Both the position numbers and the translations under genes were made by a program. Shown in pieces: positions 1-8,159 of a stretch of DNA of 37,133 nt. How positions within the stretch are numbered: position 1 is the stretch's first letter; every line of letters begins with the position of its first letter. Under the pieces are notes generated by a model. It worked only from the letters and a program-made list of their open reading frames with translations. It made no database searches and had not been told where the DNA came from. Source of the DNA: CBDUUP01 sp965370435 (GTDB lineage: Bacteria; Chloroflexota; Anaerolineae; Anaerolineales; UBA11579); contig CBDUUP010000003.1 of assembly GCA_965370435.1 (NCBI GenBank), positions 1 to 37,133 on the forward strand, written 5' to 3'.

Positions 1-54
1 GGAAAAGTTATTATCTTATGGAAGCGGAGCACTTGCTAAGAATGATAAAATCTT

Positions 55-1215
55 ATGAAAAAGAAATCTTATCATCTACTCCGTGTTGCCTTGCTGATGT
101 TGGCTTTCTTGGCTTGCGACCTGGTTTCCGAAGCTGATCTGCCGGAGGAAAACACCCCTCGTTCATCCGCGGCCGCCACACCCCTTTCCACGGCGGCTAT
201 CACACCTACCGGCGCGCCAGTTTCCACCTATGATGGTGTAATTGAAGGCGACACGTACTACGTTTCGACTCAGGGGGACGACGATGAGGAGGGCGACACC
301 CCCGGAACGGCTCTTGCCACCCTTGAGTATGCCCTGGAAATCGTCCAGCCCGGGGATGCTATTTTTATACTCCCAGGAGTCTATAACGAAACTCTGGAAG
401 TATACGACCTGGGCAGCGCACAAGCGCCGATCACGATACGCGGCGAGGGCGCAGGAGTGGTCCTAGATGGTCAGAGAGAGCATGCCCTGGGGTTCTGGTG
501 TGAAGGCTGCACCAATATAATTTTCGATAACCTGGAAATCCGTAATTACAGCGACGTGGGTCTGACCGCCTATTTGAGTTCCAACATTGTGATGCGCAAC
601 ATCTCTGTTCACCACAATGGCTTTGAGGTTCAGTTGGTGGATTGGGAATTGGAGGGCTATGGCATTCTGGTGGATGTCTCTGAGCAGATCACCGTCGAAG
701 ACTGCGAAGCGTATCATAACGGCCCCGATCCGAAGCCGTTTGGCATGTTGGGGATGGGCATCAATTTGTATGAATGCACCGATTGCGTCGTCCGCAATAA
801 CCTGGCTTATGACAATATCGGCGGCGGCATTCTGGTAGAGGACAGCGTCAATGTGCTGGTGGAGGACAACGAAGTCACCGACAATTACCTGGACGCTACG
901 GAAGACGAGTGGTGGGATGGCGGCCTCTGGCTGGATGGCGGGCATGATGTCCTAGTGCGGAACAATCTTTTCAAGGGAAATATTGGGCCGGGTATACAGG
1001 TCAGCAATGAAGATAATCAGGAGCCGTATGGGTATGTGCTGGAGAACAATATCAGCACGGAGAATATTATCGGGATCTACATCTGGAATTTCGGAACCAG
1101 AGGATTCCCCTCGGAGGACATTCTTCTGATGATTGATAACCAAATCTTCGGGAATACCGATATGGATTTCTATATCGTCCCCTGGGAATGTCCGCCGGAT
1201 GACCCTTGTGAGTGA
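55..1215 (+). CDS. Secreted right-handed beta-helix lipoprotein (DUF1565/pectate-lyase-like fold)
   Basis: The 386-residue product starts with a lysine-rich n-region and a hydrophobic stretch ending at Cys21 (FLAC), a slightly non-canonical lipobox, so it is probably a lipoprotein. A Ser/Thr/Pro-rich linker follows to about residue 60. Next comes a DUF1565-like opening (YYVSTQGDDD, then PGDAIFILPGVYNE), and from about residue 130 to 350 runs of NI/NN-rich rungs (NNLAYDNIGGGILVEDS, VRNNLFKGNIGPGIQV) typical of PbH1 parallel beta-helix coils. Cysteine pairs CEGC and CTDC and a CPPDDPCE tail may form disulfides. Such folds occur in polysaccharide lyases and in surface adhesins. I see no clear catalytic residues, so the substrate is unknown. 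No good Shine-Dalgarno sequence precedes the ATG, and the window edge hides most of the upstream region. Confidence 0.8.
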   Translation: MKKKSYHLLRVALLMLAFLACDLVSEADLPEENTPRSSAAATPLSTAAITPTGAPVSTYDGVIEGDTYYVSTQGDDDEEGDTPGTALATLEYALEIVQPGDAIFILPGVYNETLEVYDLGSAQAPITIRGEGAGVVLDGQREHALGFWCEGCTNIIFDNLEIRNYSDVGLTAYLSSNIVMRNISVHHNGFEVQLVDWELEGYGILVDVSEQITVEDCEAYHNGPDPKPFGMLGMGINLYECTDCVVRNNLAYDNIGGGILVEDSVNVLVEDNEVTDNYLDATEDEWWDGGLWLDGGHDVLVRNNLFKGNIGPGIQVSNEDNQEPYGYVLENNISTENIIGIYIWNFGTRGFPSEDILLMIDNQIFGNTDMDFYIVPWECPPDDPCE

Positions 1216-1274
1216 CTTTGTTGATGGGAATAAGACAACAGTAACTTCATTGGTGAATGTCTCTTGAAAAACCC

Positions 1275-1302
1275 TTGACAGTTTCCCGGTTTCTGGTAAT
1301 AT
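1275..1302 (+). promoter_or_regulatory. Sigma70-like promoter of the arsR-cadA unit
   Basis: TTGACA at 1275-1280 and TAATAT at 1297-1302 are separated by 16 bases. Transcription would start near 1309, inside the palindromic operator, so a bound repressor would block the start site. Confidence 0.8.
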
Positions 1303-1326
1303 ATGAATATATACTCATATATTCAT
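1303..1326 (+). promoter_or_regulatory. ArsR/SmtB-type palindromic operator
   Basis: This is a perfect inverted repeat with 10-base arms, ATGAATATAT / ATATATTCAT, around the spacer ACTC. An AT-rich imperfect palindrome with TGAA/TTCA half-sites is the usual operator form for the ArsR/SmtB family. It directly follows the -10 element and ends 11 bases before the repressor ATG, which implies autoregulation with relief by metal. Confidence 0.8.
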
Positions 1327-1337
1327 AACAAAAAGCC

Positions 1338-1658
1338 ATGATGAATCTATCTGATATTTCCCTCCAAACATCCCTCGACGAACACGCCGCCGCCCAGGTG
1401 GCTGAACTATTCCGAGCACTGGCGGACACCAGCCGGGTGCGCATCATATCTGTCCTGGCGCAGGGGGAGATGAATGTCAGCGCCATCGCCGAGACGATTG
1501 GTTTGTCTGAATCGGCGGTGTCCCATCACCTGCGCGGCTTGCGCCAGATGCGGTTGGTGCGGCCTCGAAAAGTAGGGCGGCAGGTGTTCTACTGCCTGGA
1601 TGATGACCACATCACCGAACTCTACCGGCTAGGCCTGGACCACGTTGTGCATGGATGA
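1338..1658 (+). CDS. ArsR/SmtB-family zinc-sensing repressor (CzrA-like alpha5 site)
   Basis: This 106-residue winged-helix dimer should repress its own promoter and the downstream P-type ATPase until metal binds. The recognition helix region is IGLSESAVSHHLRGLR (54-69), followed by the wing (RPRKVGRQVFYCL). The C-terminal helix carries D89-x-H91-x10-H102-x2-H105, the exact spacing of the CzrA/SmtB alpha5 zinc site (CzrA D84, H86, H97, H100). There is no cysteine motif in alpha3, so the cadmium/lead/arsenic-type site is absent and a zinc/cobalt sensor is favoured. The start is the first of two adjacent ATGs, with weak ribosome-binding signal. A 41-base gap separates it from the ATPase gene, consistent with a bicistronic unit. 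Confidence 0.9.
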   Translation: MMNLSDISLQTSLDEHAAAQVAELFRALADTSRVRIISVLAQGEMNVSAIAETIGLSESAVSHHLRGLRQMRLVRPRKVGRQVFYCLDDDHITELYRLGLDHVVHG

Positions 1659-1699
1659 TTTTTTAGGCCTAGATACGCACCGGTAAAAATTGAGGAAAC

Positions 1700-3820
1700 A
1701 TGAGCATCGCTGAAACTCAAGTCAAAAAATTCTATCTGAAAAATCTGGACTGCGCCGATTGCGCCGCCAAAGTTGAGCGGAGCCTCCAGGGTTTGCCGGG
1801 GGTGCGGTTTGCGGCCATCAATTTCGCCACCCTGACCCTCCACATTGACACCGATGATATGCCTGGGGCAGTTCGAAAGATCAACGACCTTGAGCCGGAG
1901 ATCGAATTGCTTTCCCGGTCGGATGATTTGGAAACGGAAATCGGCATTCACTCTCGCAGAGATCTGGCTGCCATCGTGTTGGCTACATTCTTATTCATCA
2001 TCGGTCTAATTTTTCAATCTAGTCTGCATGATACTCCGTTCAATCTAGGGGAGTACCTGGTATTCGGGAGCGCGTATTTATTAAGCGGTTGGGGGGTGCT
2101 GACTGGCGGGTTTCGAAGTATCCGGCGGGGCAAATTCTTCGGGGAGGCTTTCTTGATGACGGTGGCGACGTTGGGGGCGGTTCTCATCCACGAACTGCCT
2201 GAGGCGGTTGGCGTTATGCTGTTCTACAAAGTGGGGGAGTACGTTCAGGGGCTGTCGGTGGCCCGTTCGCGCCGCTCGATCAAGTCGCTCCTGGAAATAC
2301 GTCCCGATAGCGCTAATTTGATGATAGACAGTGAACTGCGCATAGTCGAACCCACTGCGGTGGATGTGGGCGATACCATCCTGGTCAAACCGGGTGAAAA
2401 AATCCCCCTGGACGGCGAGATTCTCACCGGAAGCTCTTTCGTGGACACTTCCTCGCTCACCGGGGAGCCGGTACCCCGCCCGGTTAAAGTGGGGGAAATG
2501 GTTCTCGCTGGGATGATAAACCAGACCGGGATGCTCACTTTGCGAGTCACCAAACGCTTTGCCGAATCCTCTATTGCCCGAATCCTTGAATTGGTCGAGA
2601 ACGCCAGCAGCCGCAAAGCCAAGACCGAGCGGTTCATCACTCGCTTTGCGAATGTGTATTCTCCGATTGTAGTGGGGGCGGCGTTGTTGGTTGCTGTGCT
2701 GCCGCCTTTGTTTATCCCCGGCGCGGCCTTTGGAGATTGGATCTACCGCGCGTTGGTATTGCTGGTGATCTCCTGCCCCTGCGCCTTGATGATCAGCATT
2801 CCTCTGGGATATTTCGGCGGTGTGGGCGGCGCTTCACGGCGCGGCATCTTGGTGAAAGGGGCTAATTTCCTGGATGCTCTGGCGGAAGTCAAGACGGTTG
2901 TTTTTGATAAGACCGGCACCCTGACCCGCGGCGTTTTCAAGGTCACTGAAATTGTCTCCCATAACGGGTTTAGCGATGAAGAATTTCTGCGCCTCGCCGC
3001 CCAGGCCGAATCCCAATCCTCTCACCCTATCGCACAATCCATCCGCATTTCCTATGGCGATCACAATCCTACGGTCGCCCTGGAAAGTTATCAGGAAGTT
3101 GCCGGTTTCGGGGTGAAAGCGAAAACTAATGAACAAGTAATCATCGTGGGAAGCGATGCTTTGCTCCACCAAGAGAAAGTTCCCCACGTTGAAGAAGTTT
3201 GCGACGTAGAAGGCACTGTCGTTCATATGGCCCTGGATGGCGTGTATGCCGGGTATTTGGTGGTGTCAGATGAGTTGAAAAGAGACGCCGTTCAGGCTGT
3301 CTCTGCGCTTCGAGAGGTTGGCGTAAGGCAGATCATCATCCTGACCGGCGATCAGGAAACTGCCGCGGAGGCGATTGCTCAACGCCTGGGCGTGGACGAA
3401 TACCGCGCTGAACTACTCCCGGAGGATAAAGTACGTGAATTGGAAGAGATCATGCAATCCAACCAGGAGAGGGGCCGGATCGCCTACGTGGGCGACGGCA
3501 TCAATGACGCGCCGGTTATCGCCCGGGCCGATGTAGGCATTGCGATGGGCGCGCTGGGGGCGGACGCGGCCATTGAAACTGCCGACGTCGTCATCATGAC
3601 CGACGCGCCTTCCAAGATCGCCGAGGCCATTCAGGTGGGCCGTTTCACCCGCCGAGTGGTCTGGCAGAACATCATTCTAGCGCTGGCCGTCAAGCTAGTC
3701 TTCATTGGTCTGGGTGTAGTCGGGCTTGCCAGTATGTGGGCGGCTGTTTTCGCTGATGTTGGCGTCACTGTCCTAGCCGTCTTCAACGCGGCTCGCGTAA
3801 TCACCGGGGGAGATAGGTAG
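1700..3820 (+). CDS. cadA: P1B-type heavy-metal-transporting ATPase (Zn/Cd/Pb, CadA/ZntA type)
   Basis: The 706-residue inner-membrane pump should export Zn2+ and similar divalent ions using ATP. Visible in order are an N-terminal HMA domain with a CxxC site (LDCADCA, about residues 15-21), membrane helices, the actuator TGEP (254-257), the intramembrane CPC (359-361), the phosphorylation motif DKTGTLT with acceptor D403, the SHP nucleotide-domain motif (H442), and GDGINDAP (598-605). The last helices keep K665 and D686, spaced 21 residues apart like K693 and D714 of ZntA, which marks the Zn/Cd/Pb subgroup rather than copper pumps. A good ribosome-binding site (GAGGA) precedes the ATG. The zinc-type repressor just upstream supports the substrate call. 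Confidence 0.95.
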   Translation: MSIAETQVKKFYLKNLDCADCAAKVERSLQGLPGVRFAAINFATLTLHIDTDDMPGAVRKINDLEPEIELLSRSDDLETEIGIHSRRDLAAIVLATFLFIIGLIFQSSLHDTPFNLGEYLVFGSAYLLSGWGVLTGGFRSIRRGKFFGEAFLMTVATLGAVLIHELPEAVGVMLFYKVGEYVQGLSVARSRRSIKSLLEIRPDSANLMIDSELRIVEPTAVDVGDTILVKPGEKIPLDGEILTGSSFVDTSSLTGEPVPRPVKVGEMVLAGMINQTGMLTLRVTKRFAESSIARILELVENASSRKAKTERFITRFANVYSPIVVGAALLVAVLPPLFIPGAAFGDWIYRALVLLVISCPCALMISIPLGYFGGVGGASRRGILVKGANFLDALAEVKTVVFDKTGTLTRGVFKVTEIVSHNGFSDEEFLRLAAQAESQSSHPIAQSIRISYGDHNPTVALESYQEVAGFGVKAKTNEQVIIVGSDALLHQEKVPHVEEVCDVEGTVVHMALDGVYAGYLVVSDELKRDAVQAVSALREVGVRQIIILTGDQETAAEAIAQRLGVDEYRAELLPEDKVRELEEIMQSNQERGRIAYVGDGINDAPVIARADVGIAMGALGADAAIETADVVIMTDAPSKIAEAIQVGRFTRRVVWQNIILALAVKLVFIGLGVVGLASMWAAVFADVGVTVLAVFNAARVITGGDR

Positions 3821-3866
3821 CAGCTTAGTTTTTCCTGTTCCCACTTGGCAATTAAATCCAGAACAA

Positions 3867-3900
3867 TTTCAGAAGATGGCGTTCACCCATCATTCTGAAA
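3867..3900. repeat. Intergenic hairpin between cadA and tkt
   Basis: TTTCAGAAGATGG (3867-3879) and CCATCATTCTGAAA (3887-3900) pair around a 7-base loop with a single bulged base. No T-tract follows on either strand, so it is not a classic intrinsic terminator. It may be a degenerate repeat or an RNA-stabilising hairpin at the end of the cadA transcript. Confidence 0.5.
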
Positions 3901-3932
3901 CGCGGTAAAATTGGCGGGTATTATTTTGATTT

Positions 3933-3938
3933 GGAGAA
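3933..3938 (+). promoter_or_regulatory. Ribosome binding site deciding the tkt start
   Basis: GGAGAA lies 7 bases before ATG 3946. It overlaps the in-frame TTG at 3931, so the ATG is the better start. Confidence 0.7.
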
Positions 3939-3945
3939 CCCAACT

Positions 3946-5958
3946 ATGCCTTTGTCGCTAGACCTTCAAAGCAGCGCCATCAACACCATCCGTTTTCTCG
4001 CCGCCGATGCAATCCAAAAAGCAAACTCCGGCCACCCCGGTTTGCCTATGGGCGCCGCGGCGATGGCCTACGCCGTATGGACCCGCCACCTGCGCCACAA
4101 TCCGATAAACCCTGCTTGGCCGGGCCGGGACCGTTTCATCCTCTCCGGCGGGCATGGTTCCATGCTGCTTTACGCGCTGCTCCATCTCACCGGTTACGAC
4201 CTTTCCCTGGACGAGATCAAGAACTTCCGCCAGTGGGGAAGCAAAACGCCGGGCCACCCCGAATACGGCTTCACCCCCGGCGTGGAGACCACCACCGGGC
4301 CTTTAGGCCAGGGTTTCGCCAACGGCGTGGGCATGGCGATTGCCGAAGCGCATCTGGCTGCCCGCTTCAATCTCGCCGACCATGAAGTGGTCAACCACTA
4401 CGTTTACGCCATTGTCACCGATGGCGACTTGATGGAGGGTGTAACTGCTGAGGCGGCCTCCCTGGCCGGGCATCTCAAGTTGGGCAAGTTGATCTACCTA
4501 TACGATGACAACCGCATTTCGATTGACGGCAGCACCGATATCGCCTTCACCGAAGACCGCGGGGCGCGCTTTGAGGCCTATGGCTGGCAGGTTCTCTATG
4601 TGGAAGACGGCAACGACGTGGATGCAGTAGACGCCGCCATCCAGGAGGCCAAGGCCGATCCGCGGCCTTCGCTGCTCGTCTGCCGCACCTATATCGGATT
4701 CGGCATGCCCAACAAGCAAGATACCGCCCAGGCCCACGGCGAACCGCCCGGCGAAGCGGAACTGGAAGCCGCCAAATATAACCTGGGTTGGCCGCTGGAG
4801 CCGCGCTTTCATATCCCTGATGACGTTCTGTCGCATTTCCGGGAATCGGTGGAGAAAGGCGACCAGGCCGAGACGGAATGGCGCAACAAAATGGACGCCT
4901 ACCGTGAGGCCCAACCGGAATTGGCTGCCGAACTCGAACGGACGCTCTCAGGAGTATTACCCCAGGGCTGGTTCGAGGATTTGCCTGAATTTCCGGCTGA
5001 TGAAAAGGGCATGGCGACCCGCGCCGCTTCCGGCAAAACTCTCAATGTTTTGGCCGAACGCCTGCCCGAACTGATGGGCGGTTCTGCAGACCTTGCTCCC
5101 TCCAACAAGACCTGGATCGAGGGCAGCCCCGCTTTTCAAGCCGGTTCCTACGAAGGCCGCAATTTCCATTTCGGGGTTCGGGAACACGGCATGGGCGCAA
5201 TCATCAATGGCATGGCCTTGCATGGCGGAGTGATCCCTTATGGCGGCACCTTCCTGGTTTTCTCGGATTATTTGCGACCTGCCCTGCGGGTGGCCGCGTT
5301 CTCGCACGTTCCCAGTATCTGGATTTTTACCCACGACAGCATCGGCGTGGGGGAGGACGGCCCCACCCACCAACCGGTGGAGCATCTTGCCGCCATGCGC
5401 GCTATCCCTAATTTGATCGTCTTGCGTCCTGGCGATGCTAACGAAGTTGTCGAGGCCTGGAAGCTGGCCGTGGAACGCCGGGATGGGCCGACCGCCCTCA
5501 TTCTCACTCGCCAGTCTGTCCCCACTCTCGACCGGAAGGTTTTCTCCTCCGCAGCCGGTTTGCGGGGCGGCGCGTACGTGCTGGCCGACCTGGGCGAAGG
5601 CGAGCCGGACATGATCCTCATGGCCTCTGGCTCGGAAGTTGGCTTGATCGTGGAAGCCGGGCTTCGCCTGGCTGTGGAAGGATTCAACCTCCGCCTGGTG
5701 TCATTCCCCAGTTGGGAGTTGTTCACCGCCCAAGACCAGCGTTATCAAGATTCAGTCCTCCCGCGCAATATCACCGCCCGGCTGGCCGTGGAGATGGGGA
5801 TATCGATGGGTTGGGAACGTTGGGTGGGGTCGCAAGGCGCCATCCTCGCCCAAGACCGCTACGGCGCATCCGCCCCCGCTAACGTCTTGTTAGAAAAATT
5901 CGGCTTCACCGTCGAAAACGTGGTTGAGAAAGCGCTTTCGACCAGGAGCGATGAATAA
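3946..5958 (+). CDS. tkt: Transketolase
   Basis: This 670-residue enzyme should transfer two-carbon ketol units in the non-oxidative pentose phosphate pathway, using thiamine diphosphate and a divalent cation. Diagnostic stretches are SGHPGLPMGAAAMAY near the N-terminus, FILSGGHGSMLLYALLHLTGY, the cofactor-binding segment GDLMEGVTAEAAS followed by YDDNRISIDG, the central FGVREHGMGAIINGMALHGG, and HDSIGVGEDGPTHQPVEHL. The length matches full-length transketolases. The start at ATG 3946 is chosen over TTG 3931 because a GGAGAA ribosome-binding site sits at the right distance. It heads a run with a DNA methyltransferase and transaldolase, so two enzymes of one pathway are encoded together. Confidence 0.97.
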   Translation: MPLSLDLQSSAINTIRFLAADAIQKANSGHPGLPMGAAAMAYAVWTRHLRHNPINPAWPGRDRFILSGGHGSMLLYALLHLTGYDLSLDEIKNFRQWGSKTPGHPEYGFTPGVETTTGPLGQGFANGVGMAIAEAHLAARFNLADHEVVNHYVYAIVTDGDLMEGVTAEAASLAGHLKLGKLIYLYDDNRISIDGSTDIAFTEDRGARFEAYGWQVLYVEDGNDVDAVDAAIQEAKADPRPSLLVCRTYIGFGMPNKQDTAQAHGEPPGEAELEAAKYNLGWPLEPRFHIPDDVLSHFRESVEKGDQAETEWRNKMDAYREAQPELAAELERTLSGVLPQGWFEDLPEFPADEKGMATRAASGKTLNVLAERLPELMGGSADLAPSNKTWIEGSPAFQAGSYEGRNFHFGVREHGMGAIINGMALHGGVIPYGGTFLVFSDYLRPALRVAAFSHVPSIWIFTHDSIGVGEDGPTHQPVEHLAAMRAIPNLIVLRPGDANEVVEAWKLAVERRDGPTALILTRQSVPTLDRKVFSSAAGLRGGAYVLADLGEGEPDMILMASGSEVGLIVEAGLRLAVEGFNLRLVSFPSWELFTAQDQRYQDSVLPRNITARLAVEMGISMGWERWVGSQGAILAQDRYGASAPANVLLEKFGFTVENVVEKALSTRSDE

Positions 5959-5979
5959 CATCGCCCTTTGGCATCCTAT

Positions 5980-6846
5980 ATGATAGACATGGACTTCACC
6001 GCCCGCGTAGTTTTTGGGGATAATCTGCCTGTTCTCCGTCAGATACCCGACGGAGCGGTGGACTTTATCTACATTGACCCGCCTTTCAACACGGGCAAGG
6101 TTCAAGCCCGCGCCCAACTGCGCACCGAGCGCAGCGAGGACGGCGACCGCACTGGATTCAAGGGCCAGCGTTATCGCACTACCAAACTCGGGGAAAAATC
6201 TTTCGCCGACCAGTTCGACGATTACCTGGCGTTTCTGGAGCCTCGCTTGATCGAAGCCCATCGCGTTCTTTCACCGACAGGCTCAATATATTTCCACATT
6301 GACTACCGGGAAGTCCATTATTGCAAGATACTGCTCGATCAGATATTTGGACGGGAATGTTTCTTGAACGAGATCATCTGGGCCTATGACTATGGCGGGA
6401 GGGCCAAGAACCGCTGGCCCGCCAAGCACGATAATATCCTGGTGTACGTCAAGGACCCCAAGAACTACACCTTCAACACCGACGACATTGACCGCATCCC
6501 CTACATGGCCCCTGGATTGGTGGGTAAAGAGAAAGCCGCCCGCGGGAAGCTGCCTACCGATACCTGGTGGCACACCATCGTCAGCCCCACCGGCAAGGAG
6601 AAAACCGGATACCCGACCCAGAAACCGCTCGGCGTCCTCCGGCGCATACTAGCTGCGTCGTCCAGTCCCGATGACTTGGTACTCGATTTCTTCGCCGGAA
6701 GCGGCACTACGGGCGTCGCCGCCCTGGAGTTGGGCCGCCGCTTCTTGCTCATAGACAATAACCCCGAAGCCATCGCGGTGATGCGAGACCGGTTTGAGGG
6801 GCATCCGGTTGAATTCATTGACCATAGTGGAGACCAGAAAGAATGA
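5980..6846 (+). CDS. Site-specific DNA methyltransferase, beta class (probably N6-adenine)
   Basis: The protein of about 288 residues should transfer methyl groups from S-adenosylmethionine to DNA. The catalytic motif IV, DPPFNTG, is near the N-terminus and the SAM-binding motif I, DFFAGSGTTGVAA, near the C-terminus. That order (IV, target recognition, I) defines the beta class that includes CcrM and type III Mod subunits; DPPF favours adenine. TQKP just before motif I is also typical. No restriction endonuclease gene is adjacent, so it may be an orphan or regulatory methylase. It begins about 21 bases after tkt and its stop overlaps the transaldolase start as ATGA. TTG 5968 and ATG 5989 are alternative starts; no strong ribosome-binding site separates them. 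Confidence 0.88.
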   Translation: MIDMDFTARVVFGDNLPVLRQIPDGAVDFIYIDPPFNTGKVQARAQLRTERSEDGDRTGFKGQRYRTTKLGEKSFADQFDDYLAFLEPRLIEAHRVLSPTGSIYFHIDYREVHYCKILLDQIFGRECFLNEIIWAYDYGGRAKNRWPAKHDNILVYVKDPKNYTFNTDDIDRIPYMAPGLVGKEKAARGKLPTDTWWHTIVSPTGKEKTGYPTQKPLGVLRRILAASSSPDDLVLDFFAGSGTTGVAALELGRRFLLIDNNPEAIAVMRDRFEGHPVEFIDHSGDQKE

Positions 6847-7952
6847 CCCATCCCATCCAAGAAATTCACGCCCTCGGCCAATCCATCTGGTACGACAACA
6901 TTCAACGCCGCCTGCTGGAAAATGGCGAAATGGCGGCCATGATCGAACGCGGCGAGATACGCGGAGTGACCTCCAATCCCAGCATCTTCAATAACGCCAT
7001 CGCCAAATCGAACGATTACGACGCCGCTCTGATCCCGCTGGCGGCGCAAGGCCTGGATGCCAAAGAGATCTACGAGCAGCTTGCCATCGCCGACATCCGC
7101 GCCGCCGCCGACCTTTTTGCCTCTCTTTACGAAGAAACCGGAGGCGGTGACGGGTACGTCAGTTTGGAGGTCAGCCCCTATTTGGCCCATGACACCGAGG
7201 CGACCTGCGCCGAGGCCCAACGCCTTTGGGATCTCGTAGATCGCCCCAACCTCATGGTCAAGATTCCCGCCACCCCCGAAGGACTCCCCGCCGTCGAGAG
7301 CGCCATTGCGGCCGGTATCAACGTGAACGTGACCTTGATCTTCTCCAACACCCGCTACGGGGAGGTGATGGAAGCGTACTTGTCGGGCCTGGAAAAGCGT
7401 CTAGATGCAGGAGAGCCGGTGGACCATGTCGCCTCGGTGGCGTCCTTCTTCGTCTCTCGGATCGACACCAAAGTGGACGGCTGGTTGAATGAAGTCGCTG
7501 GTTCGCATGCCGAACTCGCCCGGTCGCTGCGGGGCAAGATCGCCATCGCCAATGCCAAGGCAGCATACGCGAACTTCAAGGAGGTATTTGGCAGTGAGCG
7601 ATTTACTTCTCTGAAGACCCGGGGAGCGCGTCTTCAACGCCCGCTCTGGGCTTCCACCAGTACGAAGAATTCGGACTATTCGGAAGTGCTCTACATAGAA
7701 GAACTGATTGGCCCTGATACCGTCAACACAGTGCCGCCTAAAACCCTCGAAGCCTTCAAAGATCATGGCGCTGCCCGCCGTTCGGTTGACGCCGATTTGT
7801 ACATAGCCCAAAAACACCTGCAAGACCTGGCCTTCCTGGGCCTCTCCCTCGACCAGGCCACCCAAGAACTAGAACAGGAAGGCGTCGCTGCCTTTGCCGC
7901 CGCCTTCACCGCCCTCTTGGAGGCCATAGAAACCCGCCGCGCCAACACTTGA
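6843..7952 (+). CDS. tal: Transaldolase
   Basis: This 369-residue enzyme should move a dihydroxyacetone unit between sugar phosphates in the pentose phosphate pathway, through a Schiff base on lysine. The likely catalytic residue is K140 in LMVKIPAT. Also visible are GVTSNPSIFNNAI near residue 40, SLEVSPYLAHDTEAT, GINVNVTLIFS and VASVASFFVSRIDTKVD, and the C-terminal VPPKTLEAFKDHG. The length and the opening (IHALGQSIWYDNIQRRLL) fit the longer Tal subfamily seen in actinobacteria and Chloroflexi. The start overlaps the methyltransferase stop by ATGA, suggesting translational coupling. Together with transketolase it completes the non-oxidative branch's two core transferases. Confidence 0.96.
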   Translation: MTHPIQEIHALGQSIWYDNIQRRLLENGEMAAMIERGEIRGVTSNPSIFNNAIAKSNDYDAALIPLAAQGLDAKEIYEQLAIADIRAAADLFASLYEETGGGDGYVSLEVSPYLAHDTEATCAEAQRLWDLVDRPNLMVKIPATPEGLPAVESAIAAGINVNVTLIFSNTRYGEVMEAYLSGLEKRLDAGEPVDHVASVASFFVSRIDTKVDGWLNEVAGSHAELARSLRGKIAIANAKAAYANFKEVFGSERFTSLKTRGARLQRPLWASTSTKNSDYSEVLYIEELIGPDTVNTVPPKTLEAFKDHGAARRSVDADLYIAQKHLQDLAFLGLSLDQATQELEQEGVAAFAAAFTALLEAIETRRANT

Positions 7953-8016
7953 GTACGCCCCATAGCTCAATAATATGGTCAACAGCATTCCCATTAACAT
8001 TACAAAGAAAAGCAAA

Positions 8017-8084
8017 AAAACTCTGCGCTCTTTGTGTCTCTGTGGTGATAGGTTTTTAATTTTTTAAGATTGCCACCACAAAGA
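8017..8084. repeat. Intergenic repeat-like element (copy A, CTTTGTGTCTCTGTGGTGA type)
   Basis: An A-run, then CTCTGCGCTCTTTGTGTCTC and TGTGGTGA, then a T-rich stretch and CACCACAAAG. The core resembles the longer element at 28551-28620 (CTTCGTGTCTTGGT ... GTGGTGA). Sequences of this look are common non-coding dispersed repeats in environmental genomes; that is recollection, not a search result. Confidence 0.45.
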
Positions 8085-8089
8085 TAGTG

Positions 8090-8095
8090 TATAAT
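8090..8095 (+). promoter_or_regulatory. Possible -10 element for the HEAT-like gene
   Basis: A perfect TATAAT lies about 65 bases before the TTG start at 8160. No good -35 at 16-18 bases was found; TTGCCA at 8070-8075 is too close (14 bases). Confidence 0.4.
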
Positions 8096-8159
8096 ATCCC
8101 GACCTGGGGCCAATGCTGCGATCACTGACGTAACAATTAACTATCTTTCGAGAACTGCT

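Noticed and set aside
3931..3945. TTG start for transketolase five codons upstream
   Set aside because: The TTG overlaps the ribosome-binding site that serves ATG 3946.
5980..6846. Restriction-modification system around the methyltransferase
   Set aside because: Both neighbours are pentose phosphate enzymes and no nuclease motif is seen anywhere in the window.
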